DNA from: Candidatus Nitrotoga sp. HW29
GTDB taxonomy: Bacteria > Pseudomonadota > Gammaproteobacteria > Burkholderiales > Gallionellaceae
Direction of reading: 5' to 3'
DNA length: 64,000 nucleotides
Assembly: GCF_924101635.2 (NCBI RefSeq)
Contig: NZ_CAKMAA020000007.1
Coordinates: 1 to 64,000, forward strand
Shown here: positions 47,415-58,220 of the stretch, piece by piece
Position numbering within the stretch: the first letter of the stretch is position 1
How the letters are laid out: each line of letters begins with the position of its first letter
The notes under the pieces: generated by a model
Database searches by the model: none
The model's input: the letters and a program-made list of their open reading frames with translations, nothing else
Told to the model about the DNA's origin: nothing
Position numbers and translations under genes: made by a program

Positions 47415-47846
47415 ATGACCAAGGTTGATTTTTATACCGGTGTGGATGACAAACTGCGCACTGCCTGCCACCTTAGCCACAAAGCCATGCAAAACGGACT
47501 GCGTGTGCTACTGCATACCCCGGACGCAAGCACTGCTGAAGCGTTGGACAAACTATTGTGGCAGTACCCCGTTACTGCCTTTATACCGCACTGCTACAGC
47601 GACGAACCAGCCGCCGCTGAGATGCAGGTCGTGATAGATCATCACGGCGAAACTTTTCCACACAATGAAGTTTTGATCAGTTTGCATACCGTTTGTTTGC
47701 CATTTTTCAGTCGTTTCGAACGCGTACTTGAAATCGTCAGCCAAAATACAGAAGATGCACGCTTGGGCCGTGAACGCTTCAGCTTCTATCGAGACCGCGG
47801 CTATGAAATGCGCCACTTCGACCTGAGTAAACAACTCGAACATTGA
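47415..47846 (+). CDS. holC: DNA polymerase III chi subunit HolC
   Basis: A 143-residue HolC that links the clamp loader to SSB. Family features: an N-terminal VDFYTGVDDKLRTACHL, the AEALDKLLW helix, and FIPHCYSD. It sits in the conserved pepA-holC-valS order of betaproteobacteria. No strong ribosome-binding site is visible before the ATG. Confidence 0.9.
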   Translation: MTKVDFYTGVDDKLRTACHLSHKAMQNGLRVLLHTPDASTAEALDKLLWQYPVTAFIPHCYSDEPAAAEMQVVIDHHGETFPHNEVLISLHTVCLPFFSRFERVLEIVSQNTEDARLGRERFSFYRDRGYEMRHFDLSKQLEH

Positions 47847-47935
47847 GCATAAAGGCATCTTTAAAAATCCAGACTTGAGCGCATTGATCACACAGCAGCC
47901 CTCAAGAAATTTATTGTAAATTTTTATAGACACCC

Positions 47936-50900
47936 ATGAGCTATCCACCCGAACAGTTAAATGAATTAAGCAACATTCCCGTACTTACAGATGTAGTGGA
48001 TGCCGACTCCCTGGAAATTCCCACCTTGACAGAAATCGTGGCTGAAGAACCTTCGGCTCTCCCAGCAGAAAATAAAAAAGAAAATACAGAAACAAATACA
48101 GAATTTACTACCTTATCTGACGCACAATACCGGCATCTCGCAACACAAATTGCACCGCAGCTGGAAACACTACTACGCGCGAAACTTGCGCCACAATTTG
48201 ATGCGCTATGGCAAGAGGCTTGGCACCAGGCCAAATCAAATCTGCCCGAATTGATTCAGGCGCACATTTCCACACCGCCCGTACCCGCTCCATCCGCTAT
48301 AATTACGCCCCTTCTCACTGTACCCGACAGAATTAAATTAAATACTATCAACATGGAACTCACAAAAAGCTTTGAACCGCAAGCAATTGAAGCGCGCTGG
48401 TATCCCATATGGGAAAGCGCGGGTTACTTCCAGGCTAAATTAGAGAGCGACAAGCCCGCTTACGCCATCATGCTGCCGCCACCCAATGTGACCGGCACTT
48501 TGCACATGGGACATGCCTTCCAGGACACGCTTATGGACGCGCTCACCCGTTATCACCGCATGCGTGGAGACAACACGCTATGGCAGCCGGGTACGGACCA
48601 TGCCGGAATTGCCACACAAATCGTGGTGGAACGCCAGTTGGATGCACAAAAAATTAAACGTCACGATCTTGGCCGTGAAAAATTCATTGAGCGCGTGTGG
48701 AAATGGAAGGAGGAATCCGGTTCTACCATCACTCACCAAATGCGCCGCCTCGGCGCCTCATGTGATTGGTCGCGGGAGCGCTTCACCATGGACGAGGGTC
48801 TGTCCGAAGCCGTCACCGAAGTATTCGTCAAGCTCTACGAGCAAGGTTTAATCTATCGCGGTAAGCGATTGGTCAACTGGGATCCGGTGCTGGGTACCGC
48901 AGTATCTGATCTGGAAGTCGTCGCGCAGGAAGAAGACGGCTTCATGTGGCATATCGCTTATCCGCTGGAAGCCGGTGTGGGCGCTTTAATTGTCGCCACC
49001 ACACGCCCTGAAACGCTGCTCGGCGACGTAGCGGTAGCGGTTCATCCGGAAGATGCACGCTACAAGCATCTGATCGGCAAACGCCTGCAACTGCCACTGT
49101 GCAATCGTACTATCCCCATCATTGCCGATGAATATGTGGACCCGGCTTTCGGCACTGGCTGCGTAAAAATCACGCCCGCGCACGATTTCAACGACTACAT
49201 CGTGGGGCAGCGCCATAACCTTACCCCGATCAACATATTCACGCTGGATGCAAAAATCAACGAATATGCACCCGTCATCTATCAAGGGCTGGATCGTTTC
49301 GATGCGCGCAAAAAAATCCTTTCCGACCTGTCCGCACAAAATCTGCTTGTAGACACCAAACCGCACAAGCTGATGGTGCCCCGCGGGGACCGCAGCCATG
49401 CAGTAATTGAACCGATGCTGACCGACCAGTGGTTCATGAAAATGGAAGGTTTGGCACAACGCGGGCTACAAGCGGTGGCGGATGGCGAAATTAAATTCGT
49501 GCCGGAAAACTGGACCAACACCTACAACCAGTGGTTAAACAACATTCAAGACTGGTGCATCTCGCGCCAACTGTGGTGGGGACATCGCATCCCGGCATGG
49601 CATGACGAACAAGGCAATATATTTGTCGCTCGCAATGAAGAAGACGCCCGCAAGCAAGCAGGAAATTCTAAATTACGCCAGGACAAGGACGTGCTCGACA
49701 CCTGGTTCTCGTCCGCATTGTGGCCGTTCTCAACACTGGGCTGGCCTCACTACACCAAAGAACTCAAGACGTTTCTACCGACCTCGGTACTGGTTACCGG
49801 CTTCGACATCATCTTCTTCTGGGTGGCGCGCATGGTGATGATGACGCTGCACTTCACCGACAAAGTGCCATTCCGCGAAGTGTATGTACATGGCCTGATC
49901 CGCGACGCGGAGGGACAAAAAATGAGCAAATCCAAGGGAAACGTGCTGGATCCGCTGGATCTCATTGATGGTATCTCACTGGAAGACTTGGTGGCCAAGC
50001 GCACGCAAAATCTGATGAACCCCAGGCAGGCAGAAAGTATCGAAAAACAGACACGCAAACATTTCCCGGACGGCATCCCGGCCTTCGGTACAGATGCCAT
50101 GCGCTTCACCTTCGCCAGCCTTGCTTCGCATGGACGCGACATCAAATTCGATCTGCAACGCTGTGAAGGTTACCGCAATTTTTGTAACAAGCTATGGAAT
50201 GCCACGCGCTTTGTACTCATGAATTGCGAAGGTCAGGATATCGGGCTGGACGAATCGTTGCCGGTTAAATTCAGCGCGGCAGACAGATGGTTGATCGGTC
50301 GTTTGCAACACGCTGAAACTGAAATGGCGGACCATTTTGACCATTACCGTTTCGACATGGCGGCGCGCACGCTGCACGAATTGGTGTGGGACACGTATTG
50401 TGATTGGTATCTGGAATTAGCCAAGGTACAACTCAGCCCTCAATTTAGCAGCGCCCTTTCAGCGGAAGAAGTCGCCTTAAAAATCGCACGGCATCGTGCC
50501 ACGCGGCGCACCCTGGTGCGTGTACTGGAAACCATACTGCGTCTGGCACACCCTATCATCCCATTCATCACTGAAGAGCTGTGGCAGAAAGTTGCGCCGC
50601 TGGCCGGAAAACAAGGTGACAGCATCATGCTACAGCCCTATCCGCAAGCCAATCCCAAATTGATTGACCCAACTGCCTTGCAACAAATCAACCTGCTACA
50701 GGAAATGGTCACCGCCTGTCGTAAGCTACGCAGCGAAATGAATTTGTCTCCCGCACAACGAGTACCACTGATTATGAGCGGCGATACCACCATCCTGCAC
50801 GGCTTTGCGCCTTACCTGCAAGCGTTGGGAAAATTAAGTGGCGTGAGCCTGGTGGATGATCTGCCTAACACCGATGCGCCAATCGCCATCGTCGGTAATT

Positions 50901-51127
50901 TCAAGTTGATGCTGGAAATTGAAATTGACGTAGACGCAGAATGTGAGCGCTTGGACAAGGAGATAGCTCGTCTTGCGGGCGAAATCACCAAGGCGCAAAG
51001 CAAGCTGGGTAATGCCAGTTTCGTTTTACGCGCACCACCGCAGGTGGTGGACCAAGAACGCAGGCGTATGGACGATTTCAACATTACGTTGCTCCAGTTA
51101 CAAGCACAGCTGGACAAACTGGGTTAA
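47936..51127 (+). CDS. valS: Valyl-tRNA synthetase with an in-frame N-terminal extra domain
   Basis: The frame encodes 1,063 residues. From residue 140 (ATG at 48353, [18 protein letters not shown]) it is a complete class I valyl-tRNA synthetase: the HIGH motif as HMGH in GTLHMGHAF, the editing CP1 domain, KMSKS in [11 protein letters not shown], an anticodon-binding domain and the C-terminal coiled coil. The first 139 residues ([19 protein letters not shown], then a glutamine-rich helix) resemble the small separate protein (DUF2486-like) that precedes valS in many betaproteobacteria. There is no stop between them and no ribosome-binding site before 48353, so the two genes appear fused. Translation of ValS alone from 48353 remains possible. 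Confidence 0.93.
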   Translation: MSYPPEQLNELSNIPVLTDVVDADSLEIPTLTEIVAEEPSALPAENKKENTETNTEFTTLSDAQYRHLATQIAPQLETLLRAKLAPQFDALWQEAWHQAKSNLPELIQAHISTPPVPAPSAIITPLLTVPDRIKLNTINMELTKSFEPQAIEARWYPIWESAGYFQAKLESDKPAYAIMLPPPNVTGTLHMGHAFQDTLMDALTRYHRMRGDNTLWQPGTDHAGIATQIVVERQLDAQKIKRHDLGREKFIERVWKWKEESGSTITHQMRRLGASCDWSRERFTMDEGLSEAVTEVFVKLYEQGLIYRGKRLVNWDPVLGTAVSDLEVVAQEEDGFMWHIAYPLEAGVGALIVATTRPETLLGDVAVAVHPEDARYKHLIGKRLQLPLCNRTIPIIADEYVDPAFGTGCVKITPAHDFNDYIVGQRHNLTPINIFTLDAKINEYAPVIYQGLDRFDARKKILSDLSAQNLLVDTKPHKLMVPRGDRSHAVIEPMLTDQWFMKMEGLAQRGLQAVADGEIKFVPENWTNTYNQWLNNIQDWCISRQLWWGHRIPAWHDEQGNIFVARNEEDARKQAGNSKLRQDKDVLDTWFSSALWPFSTLGWPHYTKELKTFLPTSVLVTGFDIIFFWVARMVMMTLHFTDKVPFREVYVHGLIRDAEGQKMSKSKGNVLDPLDLIDGISLEDLVAKRTQNLMNPRQAESIEKQTRKHFPDGIPAFGTDAMRFTFASLASHGRDIKFDLQRCEGYRNFCNKLWNATRFVLMNCEGQDIGLDESLPVKFSAADRWLIGRLQHAETEMADHFDHYRFDMAARTLHELVWDTYCDWYLELAKVQLSPQFSSALSAEEVALKIARHRATRRTLVRVLETILRLAHPIIPFITEELWQKVAPLAGKQGDSIMLQPYPQANPKLIDPTALQQINLLQEMVTACRKLRSEMNLSPAQRVPLIMSGDTTILHGFAPYLQALGKLSGVSLVDDLPNTDAPIAIVGNFKLMLEIEIDVDAECERLDKEIARLAGEITKAQSKLGNASFVLRAPPQVVDQERRRMDDFNITLLQLQAQLDKLG

Positions 51128-51366
51128 ATCTGTCGACGACGCAAGTAGAATACGAACTCATCACCTTGCTGTGCAGCAGACAACAAATCATTCCCGGTTT
51201 GTTTACAAAAATCGGTGAAGTCATCCGGTGATTTTTTGTCTGTTGCAACCACTTTCAATATTTGCCCGCTTTGCATCTGCGACAACATTTTTTTGGTTCG
51301 CAGAATGGGCAAAGGGCAGCTCAACTGACGGGCGTCCAATTCGACATCGAATTCCATTGTACTCAT
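51124..51366 (-). CDS. TusA-family sulfurtransferase/SirA-like protein
   Basis: An 80-residue protein with the family motif [17 protein letters not shown], whose CPxP cysteine carries the sulfur in TusA proteins, then a Sulfur-relay fold ending YLRRRQI. It may deliver sulfur to tRNA or molybdenum-cofactor pathways. The ATG at 51366 is preferred over 51396 because the domain begins there. Its stop overlaps the valS stop on the other strand (TTAA), leaving no room for separate terminators. Confidence 0.88.
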   Translation of the reverse strand: MSTMEFDVELDARQLSCPLPILRTKKMLSQMQSGQILKVVATDKKSPDDFTDFCKQTGNDLLSAAQQGDEFVFYLRRRQI

Positions 51367-51515
51367 CCTATGGGTAACGCACTTGCTTGCGTCCAATTAA
51401 TAGCGCCGCTTTGCAGCTTATGCGCTTCAGCAAAACTTAGCACTGTGGCGAAACTCGAAGTATTTGCTGCATTCTCGTCTCTTTGAACCTGCAATTCTGT
51501 CTTGTTAATATTCAT
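51363..51515 (-). CDS. Possible small leader-like ORF before the TusA gene
   Basis: Not recognised. About 50 residues from ATG 51515 (MNINKTELQVQRDENAANTS...), stopping in an ATGA overlap with the TusA-family start, as coupled genes do. There is no ribosome-binding site before it. It could be a real small protein or chance. Confidence 0.25.
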   Translation of the reverse strand: MNINKTELQVQRDENAANTSSFATVLSFAEAHKLQSGAINWTQASALPIG

Positions 51516-51743
51516 ATCGTTATAGTTGATTACTTTTTCAGTAATTAAGCGGACTATCATGATCATCAAGATAGTATAAAGGCAATAACAGGAGTAGCAA
51601 CGACCAGCATTTACAACTTTCCCCCTACCTGTACTTATTATACTTTGCTAATCAGTAAACACAGGTATCCTCGCCTGAATGCCACTTTAAAATCATGCGC
51701 TCCAGGCTTGGGAACCACCGGACAAAGCGGGTATCATATTGTC

Positions 51744-53165
51744 ATGAAAAATTTGCTGTACATAGTGCTTTATGCATGGTCAATGCTGTGCCGCGCTGAA
51801 GGTCTGCCCGATTTAGGCGACGTATCGCAGGAGGCGATGACACCGCAACAAGAGCGAAAAATCGGCGAGCAGAGCATGTTTGAAATTCGCTCCGATAAAG
51901 ACTACCTTGATGATGCTGAAGTCAACGATTATCTAAATCAACTTGGATACCAGCTGGTTTCCAACAGCAACGAACCATGGCAGACGTTTGAATTCTTTGC
52001 CATCAACGACAACAGCATCAACGCTTTCGCGCTGCCCGGCGGTTTCATTGGCGTAAATACCGGGCTGATGCTCATGGCACAAAGCGAATCCGAACTCGCC
52101 TCAGTACTGGGCCACGAAATCGCTCACGTCACCCAGCATCACCTGGCACGTATGGTAGCCGGCCAAAAAATCGACTCAGTGGCTGCCATAGCTGCGCTTG
52201 CAGTAGCTATCCTGGCAGCGCGCAGCAACCCGCAAACCTCACAGGCGGCCATCGTCGGAATGCAGGCTAGCTCCATCCAACGGCAATTGAACTTTACCCG
52301 TGTTCATGAACAAGAAGCGGATCGCATCGGCCTCACCACACTGCAAAAAGCTGGCTTCGATCCGCACGCCATGCCCATCTTCTTCGAACGCTTACAAAAA
52401 TCCACACGCCTGCTGGACAACAACATGCCTTCTTACCTGCGCACCCATCCAATCACCAGCGACCGTATCGCCGATGTCGCCAACCGCGTGCAGCAGACTC
52501 CCTATCGCCTGGTTGCGGACAGCCTCAGCTTCCAGTTGGTGCGCGCCAAACTGCGGGTCATACAAAAGAGCTCTCAGGAAACGGTAAACTTCTTTAAAAG
52601 TGCAATTGGCGAACAAAAACATGGCAATCAGACAGCCCAGCGTTACGGCCTGGTACTGGCATTGCTGCGCACTGGCCAAGTCACACGGGCCACGCAAGAA
52701 TTCGCCCCTTTACAGACACTGATATCCCAAAATCCGATGATCGCGACGCTGGCCGGACAAATCAGGCGTAAAGACAAAAACAGCACAAATGACATTGAAT
52801 TCTACCGTAATGCCACACAAAATTTTCCCCAGCACCGGGCGCTAGCCTATGACTATATCGAACTGCTGCTGGAAGCCAATCGTTTTGAAGACGCGCTCAA
52901 ACTGCTCAACGAACAAATTATCACTCACCCAAATGACCTGCGTCTGTATGAGCTACAGGCCCGCAATTACGCCGCATTGGGTAAACGACAAGAAGAGCAC
53001 CACGCGCTGGCCTACACTAACATTCTGCGCGGTAACTTGATTAATGCAATTGAACAACTGGAATTAGCCAAAGGAGCGGGCACTGATTTTCACGAATTAT
53101 CGATCATTGAAAGCGAACTGAAACAGTTCAAGGAGATCGCGGCGACACGTGCAAAGAAGAATTGA
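51744..53165 (+). CDS. M48 metalloprotease with TPR tail (BepA/YfgC-like)
   Basis: About 473 residues. A signal peptide (MKNLLYIVLYAWSMLCRAEG) is followed by a zinc protease domain with HEIAH (HExxH) and HEQEADRIGL supplying the third ligand, and by TPR-like repeats (about 300-460). BepA proteins are periplasmic chaperone-proteases for outer-membrane protein assembly, notably LptD. The ATG at 51744 gives a proper signal peptide; the longer frame from 51645 does not. It stands alone with intact domains; the role in LptD quality control is by homology. Confidence 0.9.
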   Translation: MKNLLYIVLYAWSMLCRAEGLPDLGDVSQEAMTPQQERKIGEQSMFEIRSDKDYLDDAEVNDYLNQLGYQLVSNSNEPWQTFEFFAINDNSINAFALPGGFIGVNTGLMLMAQSESELASVLGHEIAHVTQHHLARMVAGQKIDSVAAIAALAVAILAARSNPQTSQAAIVGMQASSIQRQLNFTRVHEQEADRIGLTTLQKAGFDPHAMPIFFERLQKSTRLLDNNMPSYLRTHPITSDRIADVANRVQQTPYRLVADSLSFQLVRAKLRVIQKSSQETVNFFKSAIGEQKHGNQTAQRYGLVLALLRTGQVTRATQEFAPLQTLISQNPMIATLAGQIRRKDKNSTNDIEFYRNATQNFPQHRALAYDYIELLLEANRFEDALKLLNEQIITHPNDLRLYELQARNYAALGKRQEEHHALAYTNILRGNLINAIEQLELAKGAGTDFHELSIIESELKQFKEIAATRAKKN

Positions 53166-53236
53166 TATGTTTTTCTTATCCAACATTTATACAATCATAA
53201 AAATAAATTTCATATTTCAGCCTGAAATTCCATTAC

Positions 53237-54877
53237 TTACGGTGAAACCTTCTCATGTTGTTGCCGATTCAATGCCACGATGATGCAAGCTTGCTTCAAT
53301 CCCAGCTGACAGCTTTTTTCCATTTGCTGTATCGCCCCGGTCATGTTGTGTAAATTTTTTAAAACGAAGCTTTTTCCGTAATAAGCACTGGCATTTTTAG
53401 GATTGCCAGCAATCACTTTATCAAACTCTGCCAGCGCTTCCGGATACCGTCCTGAATTTGAATACGCAGAAGCCAACGCAATATTGACCTCAGGGTAGGT
53501 TGAATTAATTGCCAGCGATTTTTGGTAATCCGCAATGGCCGCATCCCAATTTTTAACCGCAGCCAAAGCTTGGGCGCGATTAAAATAGGTACGATGAGCA
53601 CCGAGGCGATCTTCCCCATGCAGCAAACCCACCGCGTCATTCCATAGACGGTATTTATCCGCAAACACCCATAATCGATCCCATGCCAGCGGCACGAGTA
53701 ACAAAACCGCTAATGCACCCACCAGCATAATTTTTCGACTGGGAAGCGAACTAAGTACTAATGGCAATAACAACATATAGCCAGGCAACCATAAATAACT
53801 ACGATACAGTACAAAAATTTCCTGAACGCGTATGCTTGAAAATTCCGCCATGAAGTAACACCACGGATACAATAAAGCCAATCCGAATAAAGCGGCACGC
53901 CCACCGCGAAACAAAGAAACCAGCGCAAATGCGCCATAGGCAACAAAACCAACCAGGCCGACCCAGCTTGTCCACTCTTTCCAGGTGAGGATAAAGGGTT
54001 CACGCATATCTATCGACATCCACGCGGGATTGGGCACAAGCATTAACAAGCAGTATTTAAAAAAAAGCCCTGCCTGCGTCAACACACTCAACAAATGCAA
54101 CGATGAAGTTCCCTGAAGCAGCGCTTGTTCTCCAAACAATGCCGCCGCATCCTTCTCATAGGGCACACCAAATATACCTTTGATACGCAACACCACCAAC
54201 AGCCCAACCAATGCGAACCCTAGCCAAGTTGCTAACAAAACGCGGGACGAAAGTTTATTTTGGGCACGAATCGCCCATGTCAAAGGTAACAATATGGCGG
54301 GAGCCATCAAGCTATGTTCTTTGCTGAATAGCGCCAAAAAATATGCCAGGACTGCTAGCGCCATATAGCGTTTATCACCTTCCAGCAGACCACATAAATA
54401 GGCCAATTGCATTACCAATGTGAACAATGTCGCCATCAAAATGCTGCGCTGTATCAAATAGCCTACGCCATATACCGCTAGAGGGTGGCATGCGAATATT
54501 AGCGCGCCCAACCACGCGCCCCAATTTGCGATATTTTCTTTGCTCATGTCAGTGATAAACAGCTTGATCCACATCCGCAACACCAACAATAGCAACAGCA
54601 CATTCATACCATGCAGCAATAAATTCTGTATGCGAAAAACAGGGGTGGCCTCACCGAAAAAAACCCACGTTACACCAAATGTCGTATAGGGGAACCAGCG
54701 TAAATCTAAACGAAACAGTGTATTGGCGTAATGATCTATCGCTGTATCAAAAAACGCAAAATCATCAAATATCAAAGGGTTATTAAAAAAAGGGGCATAC
54801 ACCACAATAACCATCAGCGCCAAAGACAGCGCTTTTATTCGGTCAAGCGGGTAAATAAATTTAGAAAAAAAACTCAT
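53237..54877 (-). CDS. Polytopic membrane protein with C-terminal TPR, possible pilin glycosyltransferase
   Basis: About 546 residues: roughly a dozen membrane helices in a GT-C-like pattern, then about three TPR units (from about 440). The early loop NNPLIFDDFAFFD carries an acidic pair of the kind found in the first periplasmic loop of GT-C enzymes, and HPLAVYGVGYLIQRS follows. Its position just downstream of the pilin gene suggests an O-oligosaccharyl or monosaccharide transferase acting on pilin (TfpW/PglL-like), but this is inference. ATG 54877 is chosen over an upstream start at 54910 that would fall inside the terminator. Confidence 0.7.
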   Translation of the reverse strand: MSFFSKFIYPLDRIKALSLALMVIVVYAPFFNNPLIFDDFAFFDTAIDHYANTLFRLDLRWFPYTTFGVTWVFFGEATPVFRIQNLLLHGMNVLLLLLVLRMWIKLFITDMSKENIANWGAWLGALIFACHPLAVYGVGYLIQRSILMATLFTLVMQLAYLCGLLEGDKRYMALAVLAYFLALFSKEHSLMAPAILLPLTWAIRAQNKLSSRVLLATWLGFALVGLLVVLRIKGIFGVPYEKDAAALFGEQALLQGTSSLHLLSVLTQAGLFFKYCLLMLVPNPAWMSIDMREPFILTWKEWTSWVGLVGFVAYGAFALVSLFRGGRAALFGLALLYPWCYFMAEFSSIRVQEIFVLYRSYLWLPGYMLLLPLVLSSLPSRKIMLVGALAVLLLVPLAWDRLWVFADKYRLWNDAVGLLHGEDRLGAHRTYFNRAQALAAVKNWDAAIADYQKSLAINSTYPEVNIALASAYSNSGRYPEALAEFDKVIAGNPKNASAYYGKSFVLKNLHNMTGAIQQMEKSCQLGLKQACIIVALNRQQHEKVSP

Positions 54878-54908
54878 CAAACACACCAATATAATATCAG
54901 CCACATAC

Positions 54909-54940
54909 AAAAAACCCGCGATCCATTACAGAACGCGGGT
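54909..54940 (-). terminator. Rho-independent terminator of the pilin gene
   Basis: ACCCGCG (54914-54920) and CGCGGGT (54934-54940) form a GC-rich stem with a 13-base loop, and on the minus strand a run of T follows (54909-54914). It sits about 65 bases after the pilin stop and just before the TPR membrane protein start, so it would end most pilin transcripts. Confidence 0.85.
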
Positions 54941-55004
54941 CTTCAGGAAATCATCAATTCTACAAATGACAATATTGATTCGAAGAAAAGCTTTTTATTT
55001 CATA

Positions 55005-55454
55005 CTACTTCCACTTGGAAATGGTGCTCAACAAAACTGGGTCTGTACTAGTTGAAGTGACTCCCCAAGTTATAGCCGACGCTCCTGGTGTTGGAAGCCA
55101 AGTGACGCTCGTTGCATCGATTCCACCCTTAATACAATTAGTACAAAGATTAGCTACGATAGCGCCAGTTGCAGCCGTCACAGAATAACTTGCAACCTCT
55201 GTTGTTGCTGTTGGCGCGGCGCTAAGCCCCAAGGAAGTCCAGTTATCAGTAGTCAGAGCAGCGGCAGTACCATTCTCCTGGATAAACATAGCAACCGCCA
55301 TTTTAAGCGGATCCACAGCGGTCGCGACTTTAGAAAGTTTGGCTTTAACTACATAATCCTGATAGGCAGGAATCGCTACCGCAGCCAAAATACCGATAAT
55401 CGCAACCACGATCATCAATTCAATCAGGGTAAAACCTTTTTGCATTTGTTTCAT
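55005..55454 (-). CDS. Major type IV pilin (PilA/PilE type)
   Basis: A 149-residue prepilin. The leader MKQMQKG is cleaved before [20 protein letters not shown], the hallmark N-methylated helix with Glu5. Mature length is about 142 residues. A close cysteine pair (NLCTNC) could form the disulfide loop. Polymerises into the pilus fibre used for twitching and attachment. The ATG at 55454 has GAAGGAG upstream; the longer frame from 55568 is a false extension. A sigma-54 promoter precedes it and a strong terminator follows. Confidence 0.95.
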   Translation of the reverse strand: MKQMQKGFTLIELMIVVAIIGILAAVAIPAYQDYVVKAKLSKVATAVDPLKMAVAMFIQENGTAAALTTDNWTSLGLSAAPTATTEVASYSVTAATGAIVANLCTNCIKGGIDATSVTWLPTPGASAITWGVTSTSTDPVLLSTISKWK

Positions 55455-55510
55455 AATTGATACTCCTTCAAGTGTTAAAAATTTGGTACACGGGGTGTGC
55501 GGTTTACTAT

Positions 55511-55527
55511 AAGCAGTATTCATGCCA
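55511..55527 (-). promoter_or_regulatory. Sigma-54 promoter of the pilin gene
   Basis: Reading the minus strand, TGGCA (55523-55527) and TGCTT (55511-55515) give GG-N10-GC spacing as in the -24/-12 consensus (TGGCAC-N5-TTGCA). Transcription would start about 55,500, leaving a leader of about 45 bases. Pilin genes are commonly driven by RpoN with PilR; pilR is not in the window. Confidence 0.75.
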
Positions 55528-55790
55528 GAAAAAATTTCTTCAAGCATTACCGCCTGGACCGGGTTCACGCAACAATTCAGAGATGCTTTTTAAACTTCAC
55601 ATTGAAGAGAACAGCTGATTTACGTCAGGAAAGTGACGGTTTTTGTCACTCTGGTTTTCGCATAAGGCAGAATAAAAATAGATAATGCTCTGGAGATTTA
55701 CTTCTTCTGAGAGAGATTGAAAAAAGTAAATCCATTCATCCTTCGGGAAATTCAGGACGAACGGATTTATTCCTTCTGTGTGTGCGGGAG

Positions 55791-58220
55791 TTACTTCATG
55801 CAGACGACACGCACCTGATGCATATCGGTGATGCCGGATAATACCTTTTCAATACCATCTTGCTTCAGGGTGCGCATGCCGTCATTGAGTGCATTAGCAA
55901 ACATTTCCGCGACGCGAGCGTGTTCTTGAATATTCTTTTTTATCAGGTCGGTACCCACCATCAACTCATGCAAACCTACCCGTCCGCGATAACCGGTGCC
56001 GGAGCAATAATCACAGCCTACCGGTTCATATAACGTGAATTTCCCCGTTTCATCGGCAAACAGCTTGACCCATTCGGCGTACAGTGCCTTGTAAGCAGCA
56101 TTGGCATCTTGTTTCCAGGACGCGCAATTCATAAGCTCCGTCGCATATTCAACAAGTAATAATTTGAGTTCATCTTGAGTGGCGGTATGGGGTTTCTTGC
56201 ACTTCTTGCATAAACGTTTGGCTAAACGCTGCGCCAGAACGCCTAGCAGAGCATCGGAAAAATTAAACGGATCCATACCCATATCCAATAATCGCACGAC
56301 GGATTCCGGCGCGCTGTTAGTGTGCAGGGTGGCAAACACCAAATGGCCGGTAAGAGAAGCTTCGATACCAATAGAAACCGTTTCCTTATCGCGCATTTCG
56401 CCTACCATAATCACGTCCGGGTCGGCGCGCAAAAAAGCCCTCATGATGGTAGCGAAATCCATACCGGCCTTCTTGTTGATTTGCACCTGACGCAGGCCTT
56501 TCTGCGTAATTTCTACCGGATCCTCTGCCGTCCATATTTTGGTCTCGGGCTTATTAATATGGCCAAGCACAGAATGCAAAGTGGTTGTTTTACCGGATCC
56601 AGTTGGTCCGCATACAAAAAACAGGCCGTAGGGTTTGCTGACGACCGCCTTCAGGGTTTCAAGATTTCGAGCCGACAAGTCTAGTTCATTAAGTTTTATC
56701 GGCTCTCCATTAGCCAAAATACGCATCACGATATCTTCCATGCCGCCCTGAGAAGGAATAGTGGCGACGCGCAGCTCAATATCCAGAGGCGCATATTTAT
56801 TGAACTTGATCTTGCCGTCCTGGGGTTTGCGCTTCTCTGAAATATCAAGGTCGCACATGATCTTAATACGCGTAACCAGCGCACTCCGAAAAGATGAGGG
56901 GACTTCGATATAAGGGAGTAGAGAACCATCCTTGCGCAAACGAATCACGGTTTTGCCCTTGCCCGGCGCGGGTTCGACATGAATGTCGGAAGCACCCATT
57001 TTGTGGGCATCCATGATAATCTTATTCACCAGTTTGACTAGTTCATTGTCTGCCGCCGCACTGACGTCCTCCTGATAAACCTCATCAAGCTCTTCTTCAT
57101 CCCCTCCCATGGCGGTAAGCATCTCATCCATTGAGGTACCGTCCATTTCCAAGCTGCCGAACATACCACTGGTGCCACCTCCACCAAAGAACAAGTTGAG
57201 GGTTGCATTAAATTCGCGCTGCGAGCAAACCCGGTAAACCAGTCGACTCCTCGGAAAAACATTGTTTACCACGCGTGAGGTTTGAATCCACTCTGGATCA
57301 GTAGTCAGAATTACCAAGCCTTCCGTCACCTCATCTATCGGAACCCATTGGCTACTTTCTACATATTCCCGTTTCAGTTTTTTAAGTAATTCGGTTGGTT
57401 TGATACGATCAGGGCTGAAGGGTTCATAGGGCACTCCGAAAAAGAGTGCAAGTGCTTTACCAAGAGCCGCCGGTTTAACCTGAAATTCATCAAGCAGCTC
57501 ATCCTCGATGTCAACATTTTTACGTCGCGCTGTAGATACAGCCAGATCCAATTCGTCGGCAGACAACACCGCGTCATAAACCAAATGATCGTACTTGGTT
57601 TTAGCAGTAGGTTGCTGCTGACTCTGGCGTAGCGCCACCGCCAAGTTCTGTGCCAGTTCTAATATCCCATCTACTAACATTCTCGAAAAAGGTTGATCGG
57701 CCTTATTATTAAGAACCTGGATGACACCGGCCAAGTCCTTGCTCTCGGGATCAAGTATGGGTACCACAAGAGCTTGCTTGGTACGATAGCCCGTGCGCTT
57801 ATCCACGTCTTGCAGAAAGCGCAGGCTGGAACTATGCGAAGCTAATTCTTTTTCGTCATACACATCCGTGATGTTTAGTACTTTTTTGTGTAGCGTCACA
57901 TACCCAACAAGACTTTGCTCAGTAACACGTAATTTGAGATCCTTGAATGAGTTAGCCCCCGTCTTTATTTTTGAAATCAGCGTGGCCTTGTCTTTATCCA
58001 GTGAATAAATAGTGAGACGATCAGCGTTGAATATCGTACATATATCCTTGCTAACCCCCAGCATAATTTCGTCGAAATTGTATGCAGTATTGATCTTGCT
58101 GATGACGTGATCATGAATGTTACTTATGATCTGATTAAGATTTTTCGTGAACACCAGTTGCGCCTCAATCTGGCTAGCATTGGCCCGGCGCTCCCGCTGT
58201 ATTATTGGTGCATTATCCAT
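55791..58220 (-). CDS. PilB-like type IV pilus/secretion ATPase with N-terminal GAF domain
   Basis: About 809 residues from ATG 58220 (ribosome-binding site AGGGAG). An N-terminal GAF domain (about 30-205) is followed by an MshEN/T2SE N-domain (about 215-370) and the GspE-type ATPase: Walker A GPTGSGKTT, the Asp box AEDPVEITQKG, Walker B DPDVIMVGEMRD, and a CxxC...CDYCSG zinc module near the end. The GAF domain is a small-molecule or redox/light-type sensor not found in standard PilB, so this ATPase may be gated by a ligand. It is the nearest ATPase to the pilin gene, separated by 336 bases. Confidence 0.88.
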   Translation of the reverse strand: MDNAPIIQRERRANASQIEAQLVFTKNLNQIISNIHDHVISKINTAYNFDEIMLGVSKDICTIFNADRLTIYSLDKDKATLISKIKTGANSFKDLKLRVTEQSLVGYVTLHKKVLNITDVYDEKELASHSSSLRFLQDVDKRTGYRTKQALVVPILDPESKDLAGVIQVLNNKADQPFSRMLVDGILELAQNLAVALRQSQQQPTAKTKYDHLVYDAVLSADELDLAVSTARRKNVDIEDELLDEFQVKPAALGKALALFFGVPYEPFSPDRIKPTELLKKLKREYVESSQWVPIDEVTEGLVILTTDPEWIQTSRVVNNVFPRSRLVYRVCSQREFNATLNLFFGGGGTSGMFGSLEMDGTSMDEMLTAMGGDEEELDEVYQEDVSAAADNELVKLVNKIIMDAHKMGASDIHVEPAPGKGKTVIRLRKDGSLLPYIEVPSSFRSALVTRIKIMCDLDISEKRKPQDGKIKFNKYAPLDIELRVATIPSQGGMEDIVMRILANGEPIKLNELDLSARNLETLKAVVSKPYGLFFVCGPTGSGKTTTLHSVLGHINKPETKIWTAEDPVEITQKGLRQVQINKKAGMDFATIMRAFLRADPDVIMVGEMRDKETVSIGIEASLTGHLVFATLHTNSAPESVVRLLDMGMDPFNFSDALLGVLAQRLAKRLCKKCKKPHTATQDELKLLLVEYATELMNCASWKQDANAAYKALYAEWVKLFADETGKFTLYEPVGCDYCSGTGYRGRVGLHELMVGTDLIKKNIQEHARVAEMFANALNDGMRTLKQDGIEKVLSGITDMHQVRVVCMK

